Program-made: the position numbers and the translations under genes
Assembly: GCA_040003255.1 (NCBI GenBank)
Contig: JBDUCV010000021.1
Span: 1-33,691, forward strand
Length of the DNA stretch: 33,691 bases
Source of the DNA: JBDUCV01 sp040003255
GTDB taxonomy: Bacteria; Actinomycetota; Actinomycetes; Mycobacteriales; Jatrophihabitantaceae
Reading direction: 5' to 3'
Shown: positions 23,606 through 31,577 of the stretch, piece by piece
Layout: each line of letters opens with the position of its first letter
Position numbering within the stretch: the first letter of the stretch is position 1
Notes under the pieces: model-generated
Told to the model about the DNA's origin: nothing
Database searches by the model: none
The model's input: only the letters and a program-made list of their open reading frames with translations

Positions 23606-25984
23606 CTAATTCCCCAACGCGTATGCGACAGCAGCCTGCGAATCCAGCGCGGCGCCTCGATCCCAGACGCTGCGCCACCGCTTCTCGCTCACGCTTGCCT
23701 TGATCGTGTCCAAAAGGGGACCGGTGATCGCGACGTCGAAGGGTGCTGGGTGAGAAGCGATCGTCTCCCGGATCGCCGCGGCGGCGCCGGCGAGAGTGGC
23801 CGCCCGCTCAACCTCTGAGCGCGCGGCGGCCACGGCAGCTAAGGTTTCCAATCCCTCCGCGATGCCTTGGCGTTCGTTGTGCTGCGCAACCGACGTGAGC
23901 GCTTCGCGGGCGAGGCGATCTGCGCGAGTGACGTCGTTACTGGCTAAGGCAGCATGCGCGATGTGGTTGCGCACGCGGGCGGCGAAGATGTCGTCACCGA
24001 GCTCGCGATACAGGCTTAGCGCTTCCTCAAACGTCGCAACCGCTTCCTCAGTTCGACCGGAGTGCAGAAGTGCTGCGCCTAGGTTGAGGTGCGAGGTAGC
24101 TAGCTGCCAGCTGAGTCCAAGTCCGCGGCAGATGGCCAGGCATTCGGTGTACGGCCCGAGCGCATCCGGATAGCGGCCCTGGCACATCGCGACCAATCCC
24201 TGGATCGTCAAGACGTTTCGGAGGTCCATGGGGTCTGGGCTCTGCAGAGCGAGTTCGATCGCTTTGGCGGCCAGCTCTGCCATCCGGGCGTGATCGCCCT
24301 GCGGGAAGGCCAGAGCGGACGCCGCGCACAGTGCCTTGGCTCGCAGTGAGGGCGGAGCGTCCCCGGCGATGGACAGCGCGGCATGCGACCAGCGCCGCCC
24401 CTCTGCGAATTCACCGAGTTGACGCCAGTATCGCCACATCGCGACCGCGTACCGAAGCGCTAGCACCGTCTCGTTGTGGTCGATGGTCCAGGCCATGCCG
24501 CGCCGGAGGTTCCCCCGGTCGAGGTCGAGACGCCGGAACCAATGCTCGTGTCCTGCGGTGACCAGCTCGGGCTCCGCTGCCTCGGACAACGCCAGGTAAT
24601 AGAGCGCGTGTCGGCGCGCGATCTCCTCGGTTTCGCCCGCGACCGATAGGCACGCAGCCGCGTACTCTCGCACGACATCGAGCATGTCGTAGCGCGGGTC
24701 CGAGCGGTTGGGCTCGAGCACCACAATACTTTGATCGACCAGGGCGCTGATGCCTTCCAGCGCGTCTGCGACCTCGTCGACACCCCCGCCCACGGAGTGG
24801 ATGGCGTCCAAGCTCCAGCCGCCTGTGAATATGGACAGACGGCGGAACAGCGTCTGCTCGCTAGGCCCGAGCAGATCGTGGCTCCACACGACAGTGTCAC
24901 GGATCGTGCGCTGTCGCAGTGGCAGGTCGCGCGGACCGCCGACCAGCAACTCAAGCCGGTGCTCGAGCTGCTCGCGGATGGTAGTCAGCGGCAGGTGCCT
25001 GACCCGTGCCGCTGCAAGTTCGATCGCCAGCGGAAGGCCGTCGAGCTTGCGACAGATCTCCGCGACGAGCGACGCGGTCTCGGGGTCGAGCTGCAGGTCC
25101 GGTCGCACGGCCTGTGCGCGCTCCCAGAAGAGCGCCGTCGCCGGCCAGCGGTTGATGCCTTCGGGAGACGTTTCGCGAGGCGCGGGAGGCAGCTCAAGTG
25201 GTGGCACCGGAATCTCATGCTCACCCCGCAGCCGCAGCGCACTGCGGCTGGTCACGAGAAAAGTGGTCTCTGGACAGTTGAGCAGCAGGGAGTAAACCAG
25301 TGGCACGGCCGGTATGAGGTGCTCGAAGGTGTCCAGAACCACCAATGCGTGTCTGCCTGCCAGCCGCCTGGTCATCAGCTCCAGCAGTTCCGGCCCCGTC
25401 TCGACCACCCCGATCACCTTGGCCAGTTCGGGCGCGACCAGCGAGGCGTCCTTCAGCTCGCCAAGTGCAACGAAGAAGACGCCCCCGCCAAACCGCGGAC
25501 GGGCCCGGACTGCGGCTTCCAGCGCTAGCCGGGTCTTGCCGATGCCGCCCGGGCCGGTCAGCGTCAGCAGTCGCACGTCCGGATCCTGGAGCCTCGCGGT
25601 GATGCTCCTCACCTCGCGTGATCGACCGAGCAGTCGCGTCGGAGGCACCGGCAGGGTGCCAGGTTGGGCAGCCGGCTCCGAAGCCGCCCCGGGGCCCCGG
25701 GCGACGGCTTCGAAAGTCGCCCGGTCCTCGCCGCCAAGCCCAAGCGCTGACGCGACGCGGCGAGCTGTGTCGCCGTGGATACCTGTTCGAAGGCCCCGCT
25801 CGATGTCGCTCACGGTGCGGGCACTAATGCCGGCCCGATCAGCCAGCTGCTCCTGGGTCATTCCGGCCGCCACTCGCCGGTTCCTGAGCGCGAGGCTTAG
25901 CTTGTCGCCCTTCACAGTCTCCACAGCCTCCCACCGGCCTTCACCGTGACGCAGTTCGGTGACCTTACGGTGGCTTAGTTTCAT
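23606..25984 (-). CDS. XRE-type regulator with NB-ARC ATPase and TPR-like repeats
   Basis: A 792-residue STAND-type regulator. Residues about 27-85 form a Cro/XRE helix-turn-helix (AAGMTQEQLADRAGISARTVSDIERG). The NB-ARC ATPase starts near 115 with LLGRSREV, P-loop GPGGIGKT (144-151), Walker B LVVLDTFEHL and sensor LVTSRSALRLRGEHE. A winged-helix region and a long C-terminal superhelical array of TPR-like helices (about 520-780, e.g. NLGAALLHSGRTEEAVATFEEAL) follow. Such proteins switch between ADP and ATP states on ligand binding to control neighbouring genes. ATG 25984 is the longest start; GTG 25915 (VKGDKLSLAL) with GGGAGG upstream is an attractive alternative. It is divergent from the SnoaL/NmrA pair, its likely target. 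Confidence 0.92.
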   Translation of the reverse strand: MKLSHRKVTELRHGEGRWEAVETVKGDKLSLALRNRRVAAGMTQEQLADRAGISARTVSDIERGLRTGIHGDTARRVASALGLGGEDRATFEAVARGPGAASEPAAQPGTLPVPPTRLLGRSREVRSITARLQDPDVRLLTLTGPGGIGKTRLALEAAVRARPRFGGGVFFVALGELKDASLVAPELAKVIGVVETGPELLELMTRRLAGRHALVVLDTFEHLIPAVPLVYSLLLNCPETTFLVTSRSALRLRGEHEIPVPPLELPPAPRETSPEGINRWPATALFWERAQAVRPDLQLDPETASLVAEICRKLDGLPLAIELAAARVRHLPLTTIREQLEHRLELLVGGPRDLPLRQRTIRDTVVWSHDLLGPSEQTLFRRLSIFTGGWSLDAIHSVGGGVDEVADALEGISALVDQSIVVLEPNRSDPRYDMLDVVREYAAACLSVAGETEEIARRHALYYLALSEAAEPELVTAGHEHWFRRLDLDRGNLRRGMAWTIDHNETVLALRYAVAMWRYWRQLGEFAEGRRWSHAALSIAGDAPPSLRAKALCAASALAFPQGDHARMAELAAKAIELALQSPDPMDLRNVLTIQGLVAMCQGRYPDALGPYTECLAICRGLGLSWQLATSHLNLGAALLHSGRTEEAVATFEEALSLYRELGDDIFAARVRNHIAHAALASNDVTRADRLAREALTSVAQHNERQGIAEGLETLAAVAAARSEVERAATLAGAAAAIRETIASHPAPFDVAITGPLLDTIKASVSEKRWRSVWDRGAALDSQAAVAYALGN

Positions 25985-26035
25985 GGCGCCTGGCTCTGTC
26001 AGCCAACATGATCGAGCCTGGCCACGCCGGAGCAG

Positions 26036-26051
26036 ACCGGTGCCGGCCGGT
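26036..26051. promoter_or_regulatory. Candidate operator between the regulator and the SnoaL/NmrA pair
   Basis: An inverted repeat, ACCGG then six bases then CCGGT, lies in the 90-base divergent intergenic region just before the ribosome site of the SnoaL-like gene. Its position suits a binding site for the XRE/NB-ARC protein, but short GC-rich palindromes are common in such DNA. Confidence 0.2.
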
Positions 26052-26074
26052 TGAGTCAGCAGGAGGTGACCCAG

Positions 26075-26521
26075 ATGTCGGAGCAGGAAAGCCAAAACAA
26101 GCGAACGATCGTGCGGTTCTACGAGGAGGTCGGCAACCAGGGCAGGCTCGAGGTGCTGGACGACATCGCGTGGCCCGACCACATCGAACATTTCCCGTTG
26201 CCGGGGCAGACACAGGGAGTCGAGGGTCTGAAGCAACGCGTCAGCATGGTTCGGGCCGCGTTCAACCCCAGGTTCACGATCGAGCATCTGGTGGTCGAAG
26301 GCGAAAAGGCCGCCGTCACGTGGAGCAACGAGGGCACGCATGTGGGTGATTGGTTTGGGTTCGCGCCAACGGGGAAGAGCGTCACCACTCGCGGCGTGGA
26401 TGTCCATCTGTTGCGTGATGGCCGTCTGGCCGAGCACTGGGACGTCGTTGACATCTCGGGATTTCTGATGGCGGTCGGCGCAGTTGCCGCTCCTGCCGAG
26501 ACAACTGGAGCAGGACGATGA
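26075..26521 (+). CDS. SnoaL-like ester cyclase / NTF2-fold protein
   Basis: A 148-residue NTF2-like protein of the SnoaL/ester-cyclase group. Typical parts are KRTIVRFYEEVGNQGRLEVLDDI, HIEHFPLPGQTQGVEGLKQR, and the C-terminal GKSVTTRGVDVHLLRDGRLAEHWDVVD. Polyketide-tailoring cyclases have this fold, but most chromosomal members have unknown substrates. ATG 26075 has AGGAGG at 26061-26066. The gene overlaps the next one by four bases (ATGA), so the two are coupled. Confidence 0.85.
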   Translation: MSEQESQNKRTIVRFYEEVGNQGRLEVLDDIAWPDHIEHFPLPGQTQGVEGLKQRVSMVRAAFNPRFTIEHLVVEGEKAAVTWSNEGTHVGDWFGFAPTGKSVTTRGVDVHLLRDGRLAEHWDVVDISGFLMAVGAVAAPAETTGAGR

Positions 26522-27390
26522 TCCTCGTCGCGGGCGCCACGGGAATGCTCGGCGGCCTGATCGTTGACGGTCTGCTCGATCAAGGGAAGAGCGTCCGGGC
26601 TCTGGTGCGGTCACCCGAGTCGGCCGAGAGCCTCAGGACGCGTGGTGCCGAGACGGCGACCGGCGACCTCAAAGACCCAGCTTCGCTGGATCGCGCCTGT
26701 GTGGGAGCGGACGTCGTCATCACCACGGCGAACTCCGCGTCGCGTGGGGGCGACGACAACCCGCAGACCGTGGAAGAGCTGGGCAACCGTGCCCTCGTCA
26801 ACGCCGCCCGGGCCGCTGGCGTCCGCCAGTTCGTCTTCATCTCCGCGCTGGGATCAGACCTCGACAGCCCGGTGCCGTTCCTGCGCGGCAAGGCGATCGC
26901 GGAGCGGTATCTGAAAGAGAGCGGCCTCACCTACACGATCTTGATGCCGAACCTCTTCATGGAGATCTGGTGCCCGAACATCGTCGGCCAACCTGTCCGC
27001 GCCGGGCAGCCGGTCACCCTCATCGGCGAAGGAACCCGCAAGCACTCGATGATCTCGGCCGCGGACGTTGCCAGGTTCGCCGTGGCTGCTGTGGGAAACG
27101 AGCGCGCGCACAACCGAGTTCTCGTGCTGGGCGGACCGCAGCCGGTTACCTGGCATGACGTCGTCGCGGCCCATGAGCGTGTGTTGGGACGCCAGATCGA
27201 GGTTCGCCACCTACCGATTGGAGATGCGCTGCCCGGCTATCCGGATTTCGTCAGCGGATTCATGACCCTGCTCGAGAGTTACGACAGCATCATCCCGATG
27301 GACGCCCTCGTCCAGGAGTTCGGCGTACGGCAAGTCTCGCTGGACGAGAGCGTCCCGAGGCAGCTCCAAGCCGCCGCGACCACTCCGTGA
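26518..27390 (+). CDS. NmrA-like NAD(P)-binding atypical SDR
   Basis: A 290-residue Rossmann-fold protein of the NmrA/atypical short-chain dehydrogenase group. The nucleotide motif is VAGATGMLGGLIVDGLL at the N-terminus, followed by ALVRSPESAESLRTRGAE, GDLKDPASLDRA and FVFISALGSD. The Tyr-x3-Lys of classical SDRs is absent. Members are quinone-type oxidoreductases or redox-sensing regulators. Start and stop codons overlap with the SnoaL-like gene, implying joint function, and both lie divergently from the NB-ARC regulator. Confidence 0.88.
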   Translation: MILVAGATGMLGGLIVDGLLDQGKSVRALVRSPESAESLRTRGAETATGDLKDPASLDRACVGADVVITTANSASRGGDDNPQTVEELGNRALVNAARAAGVRQFVFISALGSDLDSPVPFLRGKAIAERYLKESGLTYTILMPNLFMEIWCPNIVGQPVRAGQPVTLIGEGTRKHSMISAADVARFAVAAVGNERAHNRVLVLGGPQPVTWHDVVAAHERVLGRQIEVRHLPIGDALPGYPDFVSGFMTLLESYDSIIPMDALVQEFGVRQVSLDESVPRQLQAAATTP

Positions 27391-27461
27391 TCAGGCGTGG
27401 CGGTTCGGAGAATTGACGGGATGTCTGTTGCCCTAGCGTCCGAATGCGCCTCAAGGAACAC

Positions 27462-27605
27462 TCACTGGGCTGCCGTGAGTCGTCGGCGTCGATGTGAGAT
27501 CACTCGCTGCAGCTTCGTGATCTTGCCTTTGTCGAAGGGCAGGGCATCCAGGCTGGCCAGCCAGAGTTCGGCTCGGTCCGCAAGCTCGGACAAGGTGCGG
27601 CTGAC
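27462..27605 (-). pseudogene. Truncated 3' end of an unidentified gene, cut by the IS
   Basis: From the left end of the IS element (27605) a minus-strand frame reads on for 47 codons to a stop at 27462. It has a protein-like amphipathic sequence (SELADRAELWLASLDALPFD, then a basic C-terminus with HRRRRL). There is no start codon outside the IS. It looks like the C-terminal remnant of a gene interrupted at the IS boundary. The DNA on the far side of the IS (28420-28511) does not obviously supply the missing part. Family unknown. Confidence 0.35.
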
Positions 27606-27620
27606 GGCGCTGTTGCGTTG
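27606..27620. repeat. Left terminal inverted repeat of the IS6-family element
   Basis: GGCGCTGTTGCGTTG, matching the reverse complement of 28405-28419 over all 15 bases; beyond that the two ends diverge. Confidence 0.88.
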
Positions 27621-27667
27621 GCGATCGGCGGGCACGCCGGTTGCGACGTGGTGGCCGCTGGCTGCGG

Positions 27668-28373
27668 TCAGAGGCAGTGAGCGAGTTCGTGGAATGCGAC
27701 GAGTACCCGGTGACAAGTGGGTAGGTCCGCGGTGATCTCGTAGTGGCCACGTCGAAGGTTCTGCACGAAGGCGTGCCCGGCTGAGACGGTACGCGCGGAG
27801 GCCAGTCGTTTCAGTCCGCGCATTGGTCGAAGCCTGGCCTTGAGTCGTCCGTGGTCGGCCTCGATGGCGTTGTTGGCATACTGCTCGGTGACTTGCCGGG
27901 CGGTCGGCTCGAGGTCGTCGATGATCCGCGGGTAGACCGGTGCCCGGTCGCTGGTCACCTCGACCGGCGATGGCCCGAACCGCAGGGCACTGGTGAAGAA
28001 CAACCGTGCAGCCGCCGCATCGCGGCGGGTTGAGAGGAGCACGTCGATGACCTGGCCGTGCTGATCGGCTGCACGGTAGAGGTAGGTCCAGCGGCCGGCC
28101 ACCTTGACGTAGGTCTCGTCGACGAACCACCGATTACCCGTCGCGTGTCGAGCAGGGCGTGCAGCGTCGATGAACTCGGGAGTGAAAGTCTGCACCCACC
28201 GGTGAGATCGTGACGTGATCAACCTCGATACCGCGCTCGGCAAGCAGTTCTTCTTCGACGTCTCGGTAGGACAGGCCGTATCGGAGGTACCAGCGCACCG
28301 CGACCGCGATGACCTCACGCGGGAACCGATACCCGGCGGGCGGGGCCGACGACGGTGGCTTCGCGTTGATCAT
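27668..28373 (-). pseudogene. IS6-family DDE transposase, frameshifted
   Basis: The N-terminal part is read from ATG 28373: GYRFPREVIAVAVRWYLRYG, then LSYRDVEEELLAERG and VDHVTIS. The catalytic part continues in another frame: HRWVQTFTPEFIDAA, WFVDETYVKVAGRW (first Asp), VTSDRAPVYPRI (second Asp), IEADHGRLKARLRPMRG (Glu), then GHAFVQNLRRGHYE, ending at 27668. Relatives read VTIYRWVQ at the junction; here the codons TCACCGG in place of TACCGG imply one extra base near 28202-28205. All three DDE residues lie in the second frame, which has no good start of its own. The element is thus probably inactive unless frameshifting restores the product. An additional Glu in the VEEELL segment is also unusual. 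Confidence 0.88.
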
Positions 28374-28404
28374 CCGACCAGTGTCCCCACACCCTGCAAC
28401 CAGT

Positions 28405-28419
28405 CAACGCAACAGCGCC
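28405..28419. repeat. Right terminal inverted repeat of the IS6-family element
   Basis: CAACGCAACAGCGCC, the exact reverse complement of the left end at 27606-27620. It lies 31 bases upstream of the transposase ATG. Confidence 0.88.
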
Positions 28420-28511
28420 TTTGGAGGTGGTCGCCCACTGTCACGCGGCGCACCAGGTCCCAAGAGTTCAGCTGACCTGCAACGCTTGTCAGGCGTTCGC
28501 GATGAGCGGCG

Positions 28512-29012
28512 TTATTGGAGGCTCTGTGCTTTGACGTGGGCGGCGAGCTTGTCGAGCGCGATAAGCCAACCGGCAGCACCTGGCGAGTCTGCGGGAACCC
28601 CAGCGTGGGTCATCACCATCTTCGTGCGACCGCCGACGTCCTCGAGCTCGACCGTGACCTCGGTCGTCGTGGGGTGCCCCTCAGGCATGCCCATGTCCGC
28701 GGGCGACACCACGTTGCCGTTCTCGTCAGACATCGACTCGGTGTAGACAAGTCGCTCATTCTCGACGACCTCGCGGTATTCGCCGGTGAACCACATCTGC
28801 ATCGGGCCCTTCGCAGACTGCATCTCCATGCTCACTAGACGAGTGCCACCGACCCGCACGTCCATCTCCGCAACGGGAACCGTGGCACCGTCCGGGCCGT
28901 ACCAGGCCTTGAAGTGTTCCGGCTCGGTCCACATCTGCCAGATAAGATCCACCGGTGCATCGAAGCTGCGTTCGATCACCACCGCGTCCCGCGAGGCGTT
29001 GTTGTCAGTCAT
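28512..29012 (-). CDS. SRPBCC (AHSA1/START-like) domain protein
   Basis: A 166-residue helix-grip-fold protein. The AHSA1-type N-terminus IERSFDAPVDLIWQMWTEPEHFKAWYGPDG is clear, as are the middle strands and the C-terminal helix segment GWLIALDKLAAHVKA. These proteins bind hydrophobic ligands, and many form operons with an ArsR-type repressor, as here. ATG 29012 lies 8 bases inside the end of the ArsR gene, so translation is coupled. Role unknown; probably part of an ArsR-controlled response. Confidence 0.9.
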   Translation of the reverse strand: MTDNNASRDAVVIERSFDAPVDLIWQMWTEPEHFKAWYGPDGATVPVAEMDVRVGGTRLVSMEMQSAKGPMQMWFTGEYREVVENERLVYTESMSDENGNVVSPADMGMPEGHPTTTEVTVELEDVGGRTKMVMTHAGVPADSPGAAGWLIALDKLAAHVKAQSLQ

Positions 29013-29379
29013 CGTGTTCGTCCATCTTTCGTTGAGGTCGCAGTTGGGTGAGGTAGCCGTCCATCCGGTCGAAGCGGGCTTCCCAGACCGGGCGGTACTG
29101 CTCGGCCCAGGTCGAGAGCTCCTCGAGCGGGGCGGCCTCAAGCGTGCAAGGCCGGTACTGAGCTCGGTGACCCCGAGCGACCAAGCCGGCGCGTTCCAGC
29201 ACCTTGATGTGCTTGGAGATGGCAGGAAGCGTCAGGTCGAACGGCTGGGCGAGCTCGTTGACGTTCGCCTCCCCTTCGGCCAGCCGCGCCAGGATCGCGC
29301 GTCGCGTCGAGTTCGCTAAGGCGGCGAAAGTCTCGCTGAGCCGGTCCTCGTCGATCACGCGCGTCATGAGCCTGTCCAT
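29005..29379 (-). CDS. ArsR-family (SmtB-like fold) transcriptional repressor
   Basis: A 124-residue winged-helix protein: FAALANSTRRAILARLAEGEANVNELAQPF, then the recognition helix region LPAISKHIKVLERAGLVARG. No metal-binding Cys motif (CxC) is present, so it belongs to the SRPBCC-linked, non-metal branch. The start is ATG 29379 or, four codons in, ATG 29367 (MTRVIDEDRL); neither has a strong ribosome site. It overlaps the SRPBCC gene and lies next to an AT-rich palindromic region that is probably its own operator. Confidence 0.92.
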   Translation of the reverse strand: MDRLMTRVIDEDRLSETFAALANSTRRAILARLAEGEANVNELAQPFDLTLPAISKHIKVLERAGLVARGHRAQYRPCTLEAAPLEELSTWAEQYRPVWEARFDRMDGYLTQLRPQRKMDEHDD

Positions 29380-29410
29380 ATTTCACTTGATGGATAATTA
29401 GCTAATATGG
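29376..29410. promoter_or_regulatory. AT-rich promoter/operator of the ArsR-SRPBCC pair
   Basis: CCATATT (29376-29382) and AATATGG (29404-29410) form a perfect 7-bp inverted repeat around an AT-rich centre that itself contains the 10-bp palindrome ATTAGCTAAT (29397-29406). This is by far the most AT-rich spot in the surroundings, overlaps the ArsR start, and suits autorepression. The 216 bases from 29411 to 29626 hold no gene I can support. Confidence 0.5.
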
Positions 29411-29626
29411 AAAGTACACGCACGCTCGGCGAGGGTCAATCCTTGGCTCCGCCGCAGGCAGCCCGGATCGACGTCCGCATGTCCCCACGGCCGATGACCT
29501 CGTACGACACGGTCGCCTTTGGTGCGCGCTGAGCCGAGGTGACTGAGCTGGGTACCTGTTCCCTTGTAACGATCGTCGCGTTCTCGCGCACTGTGCAGTC
29601 AGAAGTGAGCTGCGGAGGAGAGCGCG

Positions 29627-31555
29627 ATGGCGGCACGGTGGCATCGGGTTGAGGACGGCGACGTCCCCGACGAGGGGCGCGTGCGGAGCGTGGAGGTGGA
29701 CGGGCGGACGGTCGCGCTGGCGCGATGCGGGGCCAGGCTCGGGGCGTTGGACAACCATTGCCCACATCAGGGCGGTCCCCTCGGCGAGGGCTCGATCGAG
29801 AAGGGATTGCTGCGCTGCCCCTGGCACGGCTACGACTACGACCCGATCACCGGGCGGCCGCCGGGCGGCTTCAGTGACTCGGTGGCGAGCTTCCCCGTCG
29901 AGGAACGCGCCGACGGCGTCTACGTCAAGATGCCCGACGTCGCGCCACCTACACGTACCGTCGGCGAAGTCCTGGTCGAGACGCTCGTCGCGTTTGGCAT
30001 CACCCATGTCTTCGGCATGGTCGGCCATTCCAACCTCGGCTTCGCTGATGCACTGCGCATGGCCGAAGCGCGCGGCGAGATCACCTACATCGGGATCCGG
30101 CACGAGGGTGCCGCCGCGTTCGCCGCCAGTGCCTACGGGAAGCTGACCGGCCGGCCGGCGATGTGCTTCGCGATCGCCGGGCCGGGCTCGACCAACCTGC
30201 TCACCGGCCTCTACGACGCCAAGCTGGACGGCGCCCCGGTCGTCGCGGTGTCGGGGCAGGTGCCGTCGGCAGTTCGCGGCCGCGGGGCGTTCCAGGATCT
30301 CGACCTGTCGCGGGTCTTCGCCGACGTCGCGGTCTCGTCCGAGGTCGTCGAGGCGGGCAGCGATCATGCGGAACTTGCCGCGCTGGCGGTGAAGCGAGCC
30401 ATCGACGGGCGCGGAGTCACGCATCTCGTGTTGCCCGACGAGGTACAGGTGCTGCCCTCTGAGCAACCGGCGTCGAACCCGGCCGGGCGGTTCACCACGC
30501 GCCGCATCCTGCCCGACAGTGAATCGCTGGACCGGGCCGCAGCGCTGCTTCGCGACGCCCGGCGGCCGGTGATCATCGTCGGCCATGGCGCCCGCGGGGC
30601 CCGGGACGAGGTCAGCGGGCTCGCCGAGCGGCTCGGCGCGCCCGTCCTCACGACGTTTAAGGCCAAGGGCCTCGTCCCGGACACACATCCGCTCGCGGCC
30701 GGCGTGCTCGGCCGCAGCGGCACACCGGTGGCGAGCTGGCTGATGAACGAGTCCGACCTGCTCGTCGTCGTCGGAGCATCATTCTCGAACCACACCGGCA
30801 TCGCGGCGTACAAGCCGATCGTGCAGATCGATGACGCGCACACCGCGATCGGTCGATTCGATTCGGTCACCGAACATCTACTCGGCGACGCCGCGCTGAC
30901 CGTGGCGGCACTGGACGAACGCACCGGCGAGGCGAAGGCCACCGACCAACGTCCGGACGTGGCGCAGCGCTGGGCGATCTGGCGGGCTGAGAAGGCCCGG
31001 CGGGTCAGGGACGACCGCGGCGCCGGAGTGTCGGCAGCCGCAGTATTCGACGCGCTGGCCCGGCATCTGCCCGCGGACGCGATCGTCGCCGTCGATGTCG
31101 GCAACCATGCCTACTCGCTCGGCCGCTATCTCGAGTCGGCCGGCCAGCCGGTGCTGATGTCGGGCTATCTCGGCTCGATCGGCTTCGGCTATCCGGCGGC
31201 GATGGGCGCCTGGGCGGCGGCGCCCGATCGGCCGATCCTCGCGGTCACCGGCGACGGCGGCTTCGGCCAGTACAGCGCCGAACTGCTGACCGCGGTGAAG
31301 TACGGGATCCCGATCAAGCACCTGCTGCTCGACAACCACTCGCTGGGCAAGATCAGCAAGGAGCAGCTGGCCGCGGGCTACCCACCCTGGCACACATCGC
31401 TGCACAATCCCGACTGGGCGGAATACGCGGAGCTCTGCGGCGCGACCGGTATCCGGGTCGACCGCCGCGAGCAACTCGACTACGCGCTCGCCCTGCTGTT
31501 CTCCGTCGACGGACCCGCCCTGCTGTGCGTGCAGCAGGACGCGCAGCTGCTCTGA
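29627..31555 (+). CDS. Rieske [2Fe-2S] domain fused to a ThDP-dependent enzyme (acetolactate synthase/pyruvate oxidase-like)
   Basis: A 642-residue fusion. Residues 1-105 are a Rieske ferredoxin domain with both ligand pairs: Cys45/His47 in CPHQGG and Cys64/His67 in CPWHGYD. From about 110 a complete ThDP-enzyme follows. The Pyr domain has GEVLVETLVAFGITHVFGMVG and catalytic Glu160 in RHEGAAAFAA; a central nucleotide-fold domain has GHGARGARDEV and FKAKGLVPDTHPLAAG; the PP domain has the Mg/ThDP motif GDGG (542-545) through Asn570. ThDP enzymes of this shape decarboxylate 2-keto acids or transfer the resulting carbanion. A Rieske cluster suggests one-electron oxidation of the ThDP intermediate (inference). 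GGAGGAGAG at 29612-29620 precedes ATG 29627. A flavodoxin-fold gene follows after 22 bases. Confidence 0.92.
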   Translation: MAARWHRVEDGDVPDEGRVRSVEVDGRTVALARCGARLGALDNHCPHQGGPLGEGSIEKGLLRCPWHGYDYDPITGRPPGGFSDSVASFPVEERADGVYVKMPDVAPPTRTVGEVLVETLVAFGITHVFGMVGHSNLGFADALRMAEARGEITYIGIRHEGAAAFAASAYGKLTGRPAMCFAIAGPGSTNLLTGLYDAKLDGAPVVAVSGQVPSAVRGRGAFQDLDLSRVFADVAVSSEVVEAGSDHAELAALAVKRAIDGRGVTHLVLPDEVQVLPSEQPASNPAGRFTTRRILPDSESLDRAAALLRDARRPVIIVGHGARGARDEVSGLAERLGAPVLTTFKAKGLVPDTHPLAAGVLGRSGTPVASWLMNESDLLVVVGASFSNHTGIAAYKPIVQIDDAHTAIGRFDSVTEHLLGDAALTVAALDERTGEAKATDQRPDVAQRWAIWRAEKARRVRDDRGAGVSAAAVFDALARHLPADAIVAVDVGNHAYSLGRYLESAGQPVLMSGYLGSIGFGYPAAMGAWAAAPDRPILAVTGDGGFGQYSAELLTAVKYGIPIKHLLLDNHSLGKISKEQLAAGYPPWHTSLHNPDWAEYAELCGATGIRVDRREQLDYALALLFSVDGPALLCVQQDAQLL

Positions 31556-31577
31556 CGTCCCTCTCGAAAGGATCACG

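Larger units (their letters stand above)
27606..28419 (-). mobile_element. IS6-family insertion sequence (about 814 bp)
   Basis: Perfect 15-bp terminal inverted repeats, GGCGCTGTTGCGTTG at 27606-27620 and its complement at 28405-28419, bound the element. The ends resemble the GGxxCTGTTGCAAA ends of IS6/IS26/IS6100. Size and a single transposase gene fit the family. The 8 bases outside each end (CGGCTGAC on the left, TTTGGAGG on the right) do not match, so there is no target-site duplication. That points to origin through cointegrate resolution or recombination, or to later rearrangement. Confidence 0.88.

Noticed and set aside
28420..28511. Right flank of the IS as the missing 5' part of the truncated gene
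   Set aside because: A short open frame crosses it, but it shows no start and no recognisable continuity with the fragment at 27462-27605.
29411..29626. Possible small minus-strand protein ending in the intergenic region (stop at 29436)
   Set aside because: The last about 50 codons look somewhat protein-like, but there is no start with a ribosome site outside the antisense region of the Rieske gene.
29402..30688. 428-codon minus-strand frame over the Rieske-ThDP gene
   Set aside because: It is antisense to a gene with all catalytic motifs; the composition is typical of a shadow frame.
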